Assembly: GCA_964036315.1 (NCBI GenBank)
Contig: OZ038517.1
Location: forward strand, 15,868,213-15,932,212
From: Acanthosepion esculentum
Taxonomy: Eukaryota > Mollusca > Cephalopoda > Sepiida > Sepiidae
Length of the DNA stretch: 64,000 nucleotides
Direction of reading: 5' to 3'
Part shown: one piece after another, positions 37,771 to 48,175 of the stretch
How positions within the stretch are numbered: the first letter of the stretch is position 1
Layout: each line of letters starts with the position of its first letter
Notes under the pieces: model-generated
What the model was told of the DNA's origin: nothing
The model's input: the letters and a program-made list of their open reading frames with translations, nothing else
Databases searched by the model: none
Program-made: the position numbers and the translations under genes

Positions 37771-40080
37771 ATTTTCAGAAACCGGAGTTGGCTAATTAAC
37801 TTAATAATAGGTATGTTCATGAGATCGATAAAAAATAGCATGGCATGAATAAAATGTCCTTAAACTTGATGAAAATAATTTTTACTGCCTAAATGTTTAT
37901 GTTATTATCAAGAGGAAAGATCAAAGTATTTTTTGAATATTTTTCTACATTTTTTAATCATTCCTGTAATGTCCAAAATTTTCGTTAACGATCTTGTTTT
38001 TTTGGAATCAGCAAATTCGACAGAAAATCAATCATCAGCCATTTCTTTCACTTTTGTAAAATTCTTCGCTTAAAATTCTTTTAAAAATCAATTATAATTT
38101 TTTTCAAAATTTAATTTAAGAAAATTAGAAATTTAGTTTATTTAATATATTTTGAAACAAACATTACTTACTTTCTGCGCTGAAAAATTGTACTTTAAAA
38201 TAAGAGAAAGCCGGTCTTAACAGCGGTGTTGATTGACAAGTAACATGTGGTGATTTCACCACGCACTGAAATCTTACGTGATGAAAAGTTATCGTACGGA
38301 ATGTCAGAAATGACATAATTTAGCTTTAAGTGACCCGACTTATTTACCTCGTTATTTTTAAGGAAAACTATCAGCGCTTTAAACTATTTTTTTTGTTTTT
38401 TGGTACTTAGCTTCCACCTTTACGTTTACGATGCTTCATGGAAAAATATAATGCTATAAAAAATTAAATAAGACATAAAAAGTGAGATAAAATATAATTA
38501 ATTTCTTATGAAATATTATCAGTAGTGTATATATTTTATTTATTACATTTTACGGTATTATTTGGGTTTCTACTCATTTTATTATTAATTTTGATATTTC
38601 ATTTATGGAAAAATCTCGTAACTGAGATAATATAAAACTAATATCATATAAATTTTATAAGATCGGTACATAATACTTTGTAGGTACTCTTATAAGTTGA
38701 AATGCTATACATTTTTTCTCTTTTCTTAATTTTTTTAATCTTAATGACAATATTGAAAAGGCATTTTTTCTAATAGTTACATAATCATATACACTTTTTA
38801 TTTTATTTTTCATAGCCAAGTAAGAACATAGGTTTAGAAATTCAATGGAACTGAATTTCATGAAATTTTCGTGAAATTTTTGTGTTTCGCCCAATGTAAA
38901 TATAAAAATGTAAAGGCCGTTAACAGCGCTGAACAACATTTATATAAAAAATTAAATCACGTGATGCTTTTATTGTATCATGTTTCTTCCGGGCTTCCGT
39001 ACATCTGAATTAAAGCCGTTTTATGGACACAAAATGCAAGGAAATGTAAGATTTTTCTAACTGGAGGCTCGCTGATTGTAAAAAGCTTGTGCAATTTATA
39101 ATCTATACAGATAGCTCTACTTAATAAAACCATTAAGTAAAGGATTCGCTATTTCCACTATTTTTACAATATTTAACAACTTTAATGTAAAAATAATATT
39201 ATAATTTAAGAAATAACAGTTAATTCATTTAAAAATTCATTTTTCATCGAAAAAGTTTTTGGCCTTCAGACAACATTATGCACGTTCATAAAAACAACTA
39301 AAACCAATTAAAAGCATTTGAAATTAAATAATATCTTTGTTTTATTGAGTTTTGTATGTTAAAATTCAGAGAAAATTTTTGGGTAATTGTGGTCCGATTT
39401 TCAAACAAAAAACAAAAACAAAAAAACATGATTTACTTTTCTCAAAGCCTTGTGCTTTTAAATGATATGCCTTGCATACTTCAGCATTGAATTTCTAGCG
39501 TTTTCATAAAATTATTTATGGGGGGGGGGTAATATATATATAAATATTTTTGTCATGACTTTAAAAGAAATAACATATCTATAATAATTTCAATCCTTCC
39601 TGAATACTTTCTGAAAGTTTCATTAAAATCCGACAATTATTTCTATTTTAGCAAGATTTTCAAAATTAATGTCTGCCATTAAAAAAAATGCACAAAAATT
39701 TGCTGTTATTTCGTATTTCCGCTACCGAAGAGAAACAAAGGCTTTTTTTAATCAAATGTTAGAATGTTCAAAAAAGTGGATTTTTTTTATAATTAAAAAA
39801 TACATTGTTCTTTCCTCTTAAAAGTAACAGACATTTTGACGATAAAATTTTGCTTTCGTTTAAGGCCATTTTTATCAAGCTATGATACTCATTTTCTAGC
39901 GATCTCATGGAGAAACTTAGTTAATAGTATTTGTTTTTCTCTTAGTGGATTTATTGCATTATATATTGTGCTTTTAATTTCCTAGAGGAACATAGGCCCG
40001 CAAGATATCGTTGCTGTTTCTGTAACGATCCAGTTTTTTTAAGTGAGTAGATTCTGAGCTTACTGCATAGTCCCCGATCT
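37771..40080. other. AT-rich spacer without recognised genes
   Basis: About 2.3 kb of unique AT-rich DNA with many A and T homopolymers and one run of ten G at about 39520-39529. A 94-residue minus-strand ORF (38655-38939) has no recognisable motif and its composition follows the local AT bias, so I do not call it a gene. Confidence 0.6.
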
Positions 40081-40082
40081 GG

Positions 40083-40281
40083 AGGGTCAGGTTTTGGCTT
40101 TAGAGTTTTCCTTCTCCTAGACCAAGGCTATAGAACTAGGTCTGCCCTGTTATTTACTCATAGATGGAGTAGGAGAAAAAGCCAAAACCCTCTTTTGATA
40201 TGTAGAGGTCAGATTTTGTTTTGCACGAAAAAGTTTTTTCAGTTGTGTTTTCATGCAAACAAAATCTGACCTCTACATATA
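40083..40281. repeat. Two inverted repeats with SINE-body sequence between arms
   Basis: Pair one: GGTTTTGGCTTT near 40090 and AAAGCCAAAACC near 40178. Between them lies ...AAGGCTATAGAACTAGGTCT, which matches the body of the SINEs at 62 kb. Pair two: ATATGTAGAGGTCAGATTTT at about 40198 and AAAATCTGACCTCTACATAT at about 40261, arms of about 27 bp around a loop of roughly 28 bases. Pair two could form a stable cruciform or RNA hairpin. No coding potential. Confidence 0.75.
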
Positions 40282-40360
40282 GACTTGCGTTGAAAAAGAA
40301 ATAGTTTTCTTTCGCAATTATATTTTTTATTAACTATTTCACTCTAAGCAACGCAAAGCC

Positions 40361-40515
40361 AGAGGAGGCCCGGTGGGATAATGGATAGCGGCTCAGATTA
40401 AGGAATCGGAGAGCTGAGTTCGAATTCCAGTCGAATCCGATATGTTCATTTACGTGCTAATACCCTTGTAAAGTCTTTTCCCAAGGGTTTTAGCCTTTTC
40501 TCCTATAAATCTTTT
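40361..40515 (+). mobile_element. tRNA-derived SINE
   Basis: A tRNA-like head contains an A-box-like GGTGGGATAATGGATAGCGG at about 40372 and a B box AGTTCGAATTCC at 40417-40428 (consensus GGTTCGANTCC). The D-arm-like TAATGGATA is reminiscent of tRNA-Arg, which is an inference. The head is followed by a body, ACGTGCTAATACCCTTG..., also present in the minus-strand copies at 62.2-62.65 kb. Three related heads in one window support a dispersed SINE family over a functional tRNA. The anticodon arm is not convincingly folded. Confidence 0.8.
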
Positions 40516-40679
40516 TATAAATAATAGTAAGATTTGCAGCTCGTTGATATTGCTGTGAATTCTGTGCTCATAGCATGACCCATATTTTTGGTCTTAAGTC
40601 AAACTTAGTAATTATTAATATGTGAATAAAAATCGTAAACTTATAGAAGAAACCGTAAGTAAAAGAACAATTTCGGAAT

Positions 40680-41560
40680 AAAAGAAATGTTAAGAAATAT
40701 AGAAGGGAAGAAATACAGAATGAATGAATGAAAGAAATACAGAATGAAAGAATGAAGGAAATACAGAATAAAGGAATCAAAGAGATAGAGAATGAAGGAA
40801 TGAAAGAAATACAGAATGAAGGAAATAGAGAATAAAAGAATGAAAGAAATACAGAATAAAGGATTGAAAGAAATACAAAATGGAGGACTGTAAGAAATAC
40901 AAAATCAAGGAATGAAAGAAATACAGAATGAAGAAATGAAAGAAATACAGAATGAAGGATTAAAAGAAATAAAGAATGAAGGAAATAGAGAATAAAGGAA
41001 TGAAAGAAATACAAAATGGAGGACTGTAAGAAATACAAAATCAAGGAATGAAAGAAATACAAAATGAAGGAATGAAAGAAATACAGAATGAAGGAATGAA
41101 ATAAATACAAAATAAAGGAATGAAAGAAATACAAAATGAAGAAATGAAGGAAATACAGAATAAAGGAAGGAAAGAAATAAAAAAATGAGGGACTGAAAGA
41201 AATACAGAATAAAGGAATGAAAGAAATATAGAATGAAACAATGAAAGAAATAGAGAATGAAGGAATGAAAGAAATACAGAATAAGGGAATGAAATAAATA
41301 CAGGATAAGGGAATGAAAGAAATAAAAAATATGAAGAACTAAAAGAAATAGAAAATGAAGGAATGAAAGAAATACAGAATGAAGGAATGCAAGAAATACA
41401 AATTAAAGGAACGAAAGAAGTAGAGAATGAAGGAATGAAAGAAATACAGAATGAAGGAATGAAAGAAATACAAAAATAGGAATGAAAGATATACAGAATG
41501 AAGGAATGCAAGAAATACTGCATGCAGAAATGAAAGAAATACAGAATGAAAGAAAATAAA
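40680..41560. repeat. 24-bp purine-rich satellite
   Basis: The unit is about GAATGAAAGAAATACAGAATGAAG with many single-base variants and occasional lost half-units. The minus strand is stop-poor and reads FFHSFILY repeats (24 bp is eight codons), producing ORFs of 117-188 residues that I regard as repeat artefacts. The array passes gradually into the polypurine tract at 41.56 kb. Confidence 0.9.
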
Positions 41561-43175
41561 GGAAAATAAACAAATGATAAAAAAGAGTTTATGTAAGCCA
41601 TTACGAAGAAAAAAAGAAGAAAAATAAATAAGAAAGAGTAAAAGGCGATAAAAATAAGAAGGAAAGAAAGAAGAAAAGTGCGATGAAGACAAATTACTTA
41701 AAAAGAGATAAAAAAGAAAGTAAAGATGAAAGAAAGAAGGGAAAAATGAAACAATGCTGAAGAGAAAAAGACTAATTAATTAAGAAGAGGAGAGAGCGAA
41801 AAAAAGCAATGAAAAAGAAAAGACAAGATTAAAAAGAAAGAGACGATATAAAAGAAAAAAAAGTAAGAAAAGGTTTGAGAAGAAGAGAAGAAAGAAAAGA
41901 AAGAAAGAACGAAAAGGTAACATGAACATGTTGAAGAGAGCAAAAAACGTTTCTGAACAGGAAAGAAGAAAGAAAATGAAATAAAAGAAAGGAAAGGAAA
42001 GAGAAAAACGAAAGAAGAGTAGGAAAAAAAAAGAAAAAATTTGTGATAAGAAGAGAGGAGAGAAAGAAAAAATGAATTGCTTAAAATACAACGTGAAAGA
42101 AATAAAGAAAGAAAGAGGAAATATGAGAAAAACGCAGGCTGAAAAGTCGAATTGCTTAGAGAAATACAATCTGAGAGAAAAATGTTTGGAGAAAGAAAGC
42201 GAGATAAATCATATTCACGAGAAAGAGAGATGAAGGATTAAAAAAAAAACGAAAAAAATTTTGTGAATGGAAATGTGTAAAAGTAAAAGGAATGAAAGAC
42301 AGAAGGACAAAGAAGTTAAAAGTAAAATACAATGAGAAAAGGAAAATACGCTGATGATGAAAGAAAGAAAGAAAGAATGAAACAAAATGAATTGGAAGAA
42401 AAAAGACAGAAAAATGAATAAGAATCAAATCGCGAATTAAAGGAAAAATAAAAACAATAAAGGAAGAAAGAAAGAAAGAAAGAGGAAAGTAAAAGAAAAG
42501 AAAAAGGAGAGAAAAAGAATGAAAGAGAAAAGAAGAAAAATGAAGGCGAGAGAATAGAAAGAAAAACGACAGAGAATGGAAAGAAAAAGAAAAACAAAGA
42601 AAAAGAAAAGAAAGGAAAGGAACGAGAAAAGAAAAAAAAAGAAAACGAAAAAACATTAAAAAGAAAAAGGAAAGAAAAACAACGAATGAGAGCAAAAGGA
42701 AAGAAAGAAAAAGGAAGGAAAGGAAAAAGAAGAAAATGAAAGCGAGAGAATAGAAAAAAAAGACAGAGAATGGAAAGAAAGAAGAAAAACAAAGAAAAAT
42801 AAAAGAAAGGAACGAGAAAAGGAAAGATAAAGAAAAAAGATTAAGAGGAAGAAAGAAAGGAAACCAACGAATAGGAGCAAACGAAAAGGAAAGAAAGAAA
42901 AAGGAAGGAAATGAAAAAATATAAAAAATGAAAGCGAGAGAATGGAAAGAAAAAGACAGAGAATGGAAAGAAAAAAAAGAAAGGAAAGAAAAAGAAAAGA
43001 AAGGAACGAGAAAAGAAAAGAAAAGGAAAAAACATTAAAAGAGGAAAAAAGAAAGAAAAAACAACGAACGATAGCAAAAGAAAAAGAAAGAAAAAGGAAG
43101 GAAAGAAAAAACGAATTAAAAAAAGAATGATTAAAAAAAAAAAGGAATAAAAAGGAATAATAAAAAAAGAAAAAC
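41560..43175. repeat. Long polypurine tract (AAAG/AAGG-rich)
   Basis: About 1.6 kb in which the plus strand is overwhelmingly A and G, built from GAAAGAAAAAG-like phrases. A longer unit of about 170-190 bp is visible: phrases such as AAAACATTAAAAAGAAAAAG, GAACGAGAAAAGAAA and GCGAGAGAATAGAAAGAAAAA recur at about 42.5, 42.7 and 42.95 kb. The minus strand therefore shows Phe/Ser/Leu-rich ORFs without coding character. Such tracts can form triplex (H-) DNA. Confidence 0.9.
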
Positions 43176-43179
43176 ATGA

Positions 43180-43530
43180 ATTTTTTTTAAAGCATTTAAT
43201 CCCAAGCAAGTTGGGATTGCCACTAGCATGCAAGGGATTAAAGAGGATTTGGACTAAGAGTAAAGATGCGTTTATAGAGGAAAGGAGACCGTGAAGGACG
43301 GGGATCCGGATCAAGGCATTTGAACATGTCGTTTGACATTGCATTTGAATAATTGAAGATTATAGCTATCAGGGAAGCAAGAAAGAGGAAGGGAGTTTCA
43401 CTGACGGGAAGTGTGAGACATGAAGTTATTGAGTAGAAGAGACGGTTACATTTAACCTTTATCTATAGCGAAAGGATGGGACCGAAATGCCAACCTAGTA
43501 GCATGCTTTAATTCATGTAGTTTGGGAACT
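43180..43530. other. Unique island between two polypurine tracts
   Basis: It begins after a T8 run, at TTTAATCCCAAGCAAGTTGG, and contains normal-complexity sequence up to about 43530. A short inverted repeat, AATCCCAAGCAAGTTGGGATT, sits at its left edge. I recognise no gene or element. Confidence 0.5.
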
Positions 43531-43539
43531 AGCGAAAGT

Positions 43540-44000
43540 AGCTCGTCGGAGAAAAGAAAAAGAAAGAAAAATACCAATAAGAGACAAAGAAAAAAATAAC
43601 TGGAAAACCGAGAATGAAATAAAAAAATAGGAGACAAAAAGAAAAGGAAAGGAAAGAAAGAAAAAAAAAAATCCCGTATATCACGTGGGAGAAAAACATG
43701 TCATTAAATAAAAGAGGAAAAGAGAAATGAAATGAAAGAAAAATCACCACGCGAGAGAAAAAAAAACGATAGAGAGAAAGAAAGAAATAGAGAAGATAAA
43801 ACTGACGTTACGAAAGAGCGATTAGGCAGGAAAAATGAAAAATAAAAAATGCAAAAGGAAAAAAGAGAATGATGGAATGAAAAATAAAACAAACAAACGC
43901 CAACAAAGAATGAATAAAATAAAATATGGCCGAACAAAAATCACTTCGTCAAAATTCATCATACAAAAAAGAAAAAAGAACAACAACAACAATAAAACTT
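43540..44000. repeat. Second polypurine tract
   Basis: AG-rich on the plus strand with GAAAGAAA-type phrases, less pure than the 41.6-43.2 kb tract. It decays into A-rich sequence. 44000-44337 is ordinary AT-rich DNA with no feature recognised. Confidence 0.8.
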
Positions 44001-44335
44001 TACTTTCTACACATTTTCTTGTCTTTTCCTGATTATATTTGTGGCTGACATTACTTCCTTCATGATTGTCGCCTGCATTCAGTGCGACATGCGCAGAGGG
44101 AAAAAGACGTGTAACAAAGGGACAAAAAAAGCAAATGGCGACTGGCTTTGTCATATTTATTTTGATCTTACTTGATTTTTATTTTTATTTTTTTACAGAA
44201 AGCTGTGCAAATAGCTGACAACGATTTATGATGATTATCAACTCGGGAAATGGCTCACGAAATTCAGCTGCGAAGCAAAGAAAATGCATTTGAAACCTGA
44301 ATTGACAAAGACAAACTAACACGCACGCATGCATA

Positions 44336-44337
<2 letters not shown>

Positions 44338-44399
<62 letters not shown>
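44338..44399. repeat. (TA)n microsatellite
   Basis: An uninterrupted run of about 31 TA units. The 350 bp that follow hold no recognisable gene. Confidence 0.95.
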
Positions 44400-44402
<3 letters not shown>

Positions 44403-44689
44403 CAGACTACTTATACATATATTGCATGAGTGGATTTCTCTGTATCCTTGGAAAAACTGAATTATGAATCTTTGTCGTTCCTTTAAAACTCAGTAAATTT
44501 AAAAATAAGTTACTCCAAAATTCGCTTGAGGATGAAATGGAACTAATGTTTTTAATTTAATTACAAAATTAAATTCAAAGCTTTTAGCTTCCATTTTTGA
44601 AACACGGTTATTACTGTGTAGCGAAAAAAAACATATTTTAAATTAGTTAATTTATAATATTAATGCTCTGTAAATTTACATTGAACACT

Positions 44690-44930
<241 letters not shown>

Positions 44931-45034
44931 GGACGAACCAAAAGTGATAGATATATTTGAATTGGACAAAGTCCGACAATTTATTTAAAGACATTTATGA
45001 TATGTTTAACGTTCTTTTTATAGATACAAGTATT

Positions 45035-45113
45035 TCTCTGTGGCCGAACGGTTTTGGCCCTTTACGCGGAATGACGGTTCCGTATAGGATACAGGTTCGA
45101 TTCGTGTCGGAGA
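45035..45113 (+). other. tRNA-like sequence (degenerate tRNA or SINE head)
   Basis: Starts TCTCTGTGGCCGAACGG and ends CGTGTCGGAGA. TCTCTG can pair with CGGAGA as an acceptor-like stem (one G-U pair), GGCC...GGCC forms a D-arm, and CAGGTTCGATTCG is a good B box. The T-stem has one mismatch and no clean anticodon arm is found. The GTGGCCGAACGG start resembles the D region of type II tRNAs (Ser/Leu). A long T-rich and TA tail follows. I favour a SINE head or pseudo-tRNA over a working tRNA gene. Confidence 0.4.
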
Positions 45114-45151
45114 ACGAACATTTTTTATTTATTTTTTTTTTAATTTTTTTT

Positions 45152-45157
<6 letters not shown>

Positions 45158-45194
<37 letters not shown>
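45158..45194. repeat. (TA)n microsatellite
   Basis: About 18 TA units directly after a poly-T stretch. Confidence 0.9.
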
Positions 45195-45196
<2 letters not shown>

Positions 45197-45279
45197 TATG
45201 TTCATTATCTATCTATCACTCATTCTCCTTTTCTTTCTTTTTCTTTTTATTATTTTCCATAATCTTTCTTGTTAAATTT

Positions 45280-46147
45280 TGTTTTGTTTTACGGCATATC
45301 AACCTTAATGGGTTATTTATTGCCGACAAGATTTTTTTTGCTGGTAATATTTTTTTCACAAAAATGTATTGTTGGTAATATTTTTCCGAAAATGTATAGG
45401 CGGTAATATTTTTTTCCCAAAAATGTATTGATGGCAATATTTTCCCAAAAACTTTGCTGGTAATAATTTTTTCTCTTTTTAAAATGTACTGCTGGTAATA
45501 TTTTTTTCCAAACTTGTTCTACTGGTAAAATGTATTGTCGGTAATATCTTTTTCTTTAAATGTACTGCTGGTAATATTTTTTTCCAAACTTGTTCTACTG
45601 GTAATATTTTTTACCAAACTTGTTCTACTGGTCATATTTTTTACCAAACTTGTTCTACTGGTAATATTTTTTACCAAACTTGTTCTACTGGTAAAATGTA
45701 TTGTCGGTAATATCTTTTTCTTTAAATGTACTGCTGGTAATATTTTTTTCCAAACTTGTTCTACTGGTAATATTTTTTACCAAACTTGTTCTACTGGTAA
45801 TATTTTTTACCAAACTTGTTCTACTGGTAATATTTTTTACCAAACTTGTTCTACTGGTAATATTTTTTTTCAAAAAGATATTGCTGGTAATAATTAATGT
45901 TAGTAATAATATAGTCTTCAAAAATTCATGCTAGTAATAATTATTACAAAAAACGTATTGTTGGTATTAAAACCTATTTTTACACTTTCATAGTGTTTGG
46001 ATCCCAGTTTGGTGGGTGTCAACTATTTGCCCATTGCGGGGACACTGACATGTGCTACCATCACGGGTCACTGTGGACCTGGGAACATCAGCAATTAAAA
46101 GGTTGTTCATAACCTCCTGATCAAAGGACTTTCTCTCGGATGTAGTT
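45280..46147 (-). mobile_element. Dispersed element E1 with tandem-repeat core
   Basis: The element is read on the minus strand. One end (45280-45326) is the ACGGCATATCAAC...GGGTTATTTAATGCCG-type motif. The other end (about 45975-46147, minus strand) begins AACTACATCC, then GATCAGGAGGTTATG, GGTAGCACATGTC, ATGGGCAAATAGTTG and CACTATGAAAGTGTAAAAAT. The same blocks in the same order occur in E2 (57959-59030) and E3 (61837-62430). Between the ends lies a tandem-repeat core. No protein is encoded. Terminal inverted repeats and target duplications are not evident, so the transposition mechanism is unknown; a TINE/pearl-like or Helitron-derived non-autonomous element is possible. Confidence 0.75.
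45330..45970. repeat. 30-bp tandem-repeat core of E1
   Basis: The main unit is GGTAATATTTTTTACCAAAC plus TTGTTCTACT (30 bp). Shorter, more diverged units (AAAATGTATTGTTGGTAATA) lie at the left. A 166-bp super-unit is duplicated (CTGGTAAAATGTATTGTCGG... starting near 45528 and 45694). Both strands are stop-poor (120- and 78-residue ORFs), which is a repeat artefact. Confidence 0.9.
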
Positions 46148-46193
46148 CATCGTCATAATTTCAATTGTTACAAAATCTGTCAAATATACTACG

Positions 46194-46197
<4 letters not shown>

Positions 46198-46254
<57 letters not shown>

Positions 46255-46430
46255 ATTATTTATTTAAATATTTATATATATATTTATAATTATTTATTTA
46301 AATATTTATATATATATATATTTATAATTATTTATTTAAATATTTATATATATATATATTTATAATTATTTATTTAAATATTTATATATATATATATATT
46401 TATAATTATTTATTTAAAAATATGATTTTA
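46198..46430. repeat. (TA)n plus 33-40-bp AT-only tandem repeat
   Basis: A TA run (46198-46250) is followed by five units of TATAATTATTTATTTAAATA plus a variable TA stretch, at about 46251, 46284, 46323, 46361 and 46401. The unequal spacing comes from TA-length differences. Confidence 0.9.
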
Positions 46431-46439
46431 AAAATAAAA

Positions 46440-46492
46440 ACAAAAATACTAAAGAACTTCGGATTATTTATCTAACGAGTTCTTTCCGATTT

Positions 46493-46525
<33 letters not shown>
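46440..46525. repeat. Repeated flank plus (TA)n
   Basis: AAAGAACTTCGGATTATTTA...AGTTCTTT carries an 8-bp inverted repeat (AAAGAACT/AGTTCTTT) and matches the flank at 44.69 kb. It is followed by a TA run (46493-46525, one G interruption) that borders the palindrome. Confidence 0.75.
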
Positions 46526-46684
46526 GAAAGAAGAGAGAAACCGCAAAAGTTTTTGATTGTAATGTGGATTTTTAAAAAAATATTATGCTTTATTTTCCAT
46601 AACGATTATCGAAAATAAAGCATAATATTTTTTTTAAGAATCCACATAACAACCAAAAACGTTTCCGGTTTCTCTCTTCTTTTT
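46526..46684. repeat. 159-bp near-perfect palindrome (foldback)
   Basis: The left arm GAAAGAAGAGAGAAACCGCA ... AATATTATGCTTTATTTTC is matched by the right arm GAAAATAAAGCATAATATT ... CGGTTTCTCTCTTCTTTT. The arms are about 75 bp and roughly 90 percent identical, and almost no loop remains (centre near 46605). It is flanked by TA on the left and TAATATA on the right, consistent with a MITE-like foldback inserted in TA-rich DNA. Confidence 0.9.
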
Positions 46685-46726
46685 AATATACACACTTTTC
46701 TCTCGTTGGAACTACTATATCCTATT

Positions 46727-46730
<4 letters not shown>

Positions 46731-46792
<62 letters not shown>
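46731..46792. repeat. (TA)n microsatellite
   Basis: About 31 TA units, immediately before the transposase remnant. Confidence 0.95.
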
Positions 46793-46794
<2 letters not shown>

Positions 46795-46889
46795 CAACTG
46801 ATGAATTGTCGTCTAAATTACGCAAATCTGAAAATGACACTGACGTCTCATTTTAAGGGATATATTTACCAACATTACACAAAAATAAT

Positions 46890-47420
46890 TTTAAAGAGTA
46901 AATTTATTCAATAACATCGCCATTTGGCTTCAACGACGGATTCCAGACGACTTTGGAATCCCGTCAACTATTCTTGACTGTCTACCCTTTGGTGAATGCT
47001 GCCATAATCCTTGACTTTTTATTGGTCTCTTGCCCACTTGTTCCCCACGCATAATAATCAAGCGGGTTTACAGTCTGGGGAGTTTGGTTGCCAGATGTAA
47101 GGGGTGATGTGGTCGCGGAAATTGTCTGACAGCAATGACTAGGTTCTCCTGCTTGTGTGGCATGGTGCAGAGTCCTGTTGCTAGACATGGGGCCTTCGAG
47201 CAGCTGCTATCTTGAGGCAGAGGAGTACTGCCTCGTCAAGGCACTTGATGTAGTCCTTAGTGTTGAATCTGAGGCTCCGCGGGAGGATGAATGGGGACGT
47301 AACGTCACCATAACTAGTGATCACTCTAAACACCTTTGTAATCACAATTAGTCACATCCAACTCTTTCCGGATCCTCTGCACTGTCCTCAGATTGAAACA
47401 CGAAACACACTGAAACGTTC
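46890..47420 (-). pseudogene. Tc1/mariner-superfamily transposase remnant
   Basis: Minus-strand frames carry, in order, a TVQRIRKELDVTNCDY-like stretch (about 47340-47390), a region antisense to the forward ORF at 47157-47351, QQDSAPCHTS (about 47155-47185), ITPYIWLPNSPDCKP, and NPLDYYAWG (about 47045-47070), then a tail ending near SRLESVVEAKW. QxDxAPxH and NSPDxxPLDYxxWG surround the second and third catalytic Asp of IS630/Tc1/mariner transposases, spaced as expected for a DDxD type. The pieces lie in different frames and a stop precedes QQDSAPC, so the gene is dead. The N-terminal DNA-binding domain and terminal inverted repeats are not recognisable. Confidence 0.7.
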
Positions 47421-47565
47421 GTAGTGGAGATTCCGGTACGAATGCCAAGCAGTACAGCATACATTTTCAAAATATCTGGCGTAGGGAATTACGTCATGGA
47501 TCTCTTTTTCTCACAGACGGTGCCCAACTGACAGTACTGTACTGTGCAGTCAGAGAAAATAAAAA

Positions 47566-47570
<5 letters not shown>

Positions 47571-47612
<42 letters not shown>

Positions 47613-47896
47613 GTGGTAGGATCCACCTAATCTGCATAGGTGACTACCGACTATATAAATAATGGTTGGTACCGGAAGACAAGGGAGCGAATACAGAGAT
47701 CCAACTAGAGACTCTGCCCGACTGCGACTTAGTCAACACATTCTCCAGGAACGTCTTACCAGAAATATACAGAAATACTATATGTAAATATTGTGTACAC
47801 TTTCTTGTTATAATACATTCTTGTTATAAGTACATTTTGTGTTGCATTATTATTCCATGCATTAGTCGAGATTCAATAATGAGTCAAGACTCAACA

Positions 47897-47938
<42 letters not shown>
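47571..47938. repeat. (CT)n tracts around a possible solo-LTR fragment
   Basis: (CT)n occupies 47571-47609 and again 47897-47914, running into (TA)n at 47914-47938. Between them the DNA contains CTATATAAATAATGG, a TATA-like box at about 47652, and AT-rich sequence ending TTGTGTTGCATTATT. The arrangement resembles a retroviral-type LTR, but no matching partner is in the window, so that is only a suggestion. Confidence 0.5.
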
Positions 47939-48175
47939 GAAAAAGACAAAAGGAAAACATTTGAGCCGACTTTATTCCTATTGCACATTAACCGATATAT
48001 ATTTTTAGAATTGAGGCGCAGATTAACATTTGGGAAAAATGTTCAGAGGATCACCAATCTTTAGTTCCACATAAAGATATAATTACATTTATTAGAGCAT
48101 AGGCTGCACTAGGAATAGTCTTACCCACCGCGACCAGCGACTAAAAAACCAAATCATTAAAACAATCACTCGAGC
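47939..48175. other. Unassigned interval
   Basis: About 240 bp of ordinary sequence leading to the 27-bp satellite. I see no gene or repeat in it. Confidence 0.5.

Noticed and set aside
38655..38939. 94-residue minus-strand ORF
   Set aside because: AT-driven composition, no motif, isolated in spacer DNA.
40568..43344. Minus-strand Phe/Ser/Leu-rich ORFs up to 188 residues
   Set aside because: Complement of purine-rich satellite; the composition follows the repeat.
4371..43390. Shared CAGGGAAGCAAGAA at about 4377 and 43369
   Set aside because: The match is only about 14 bp with no extended similarity that I can see.
47157..47351. 64-residue forward ORF
   Set aside because: It is antisense to the transposase remnant.
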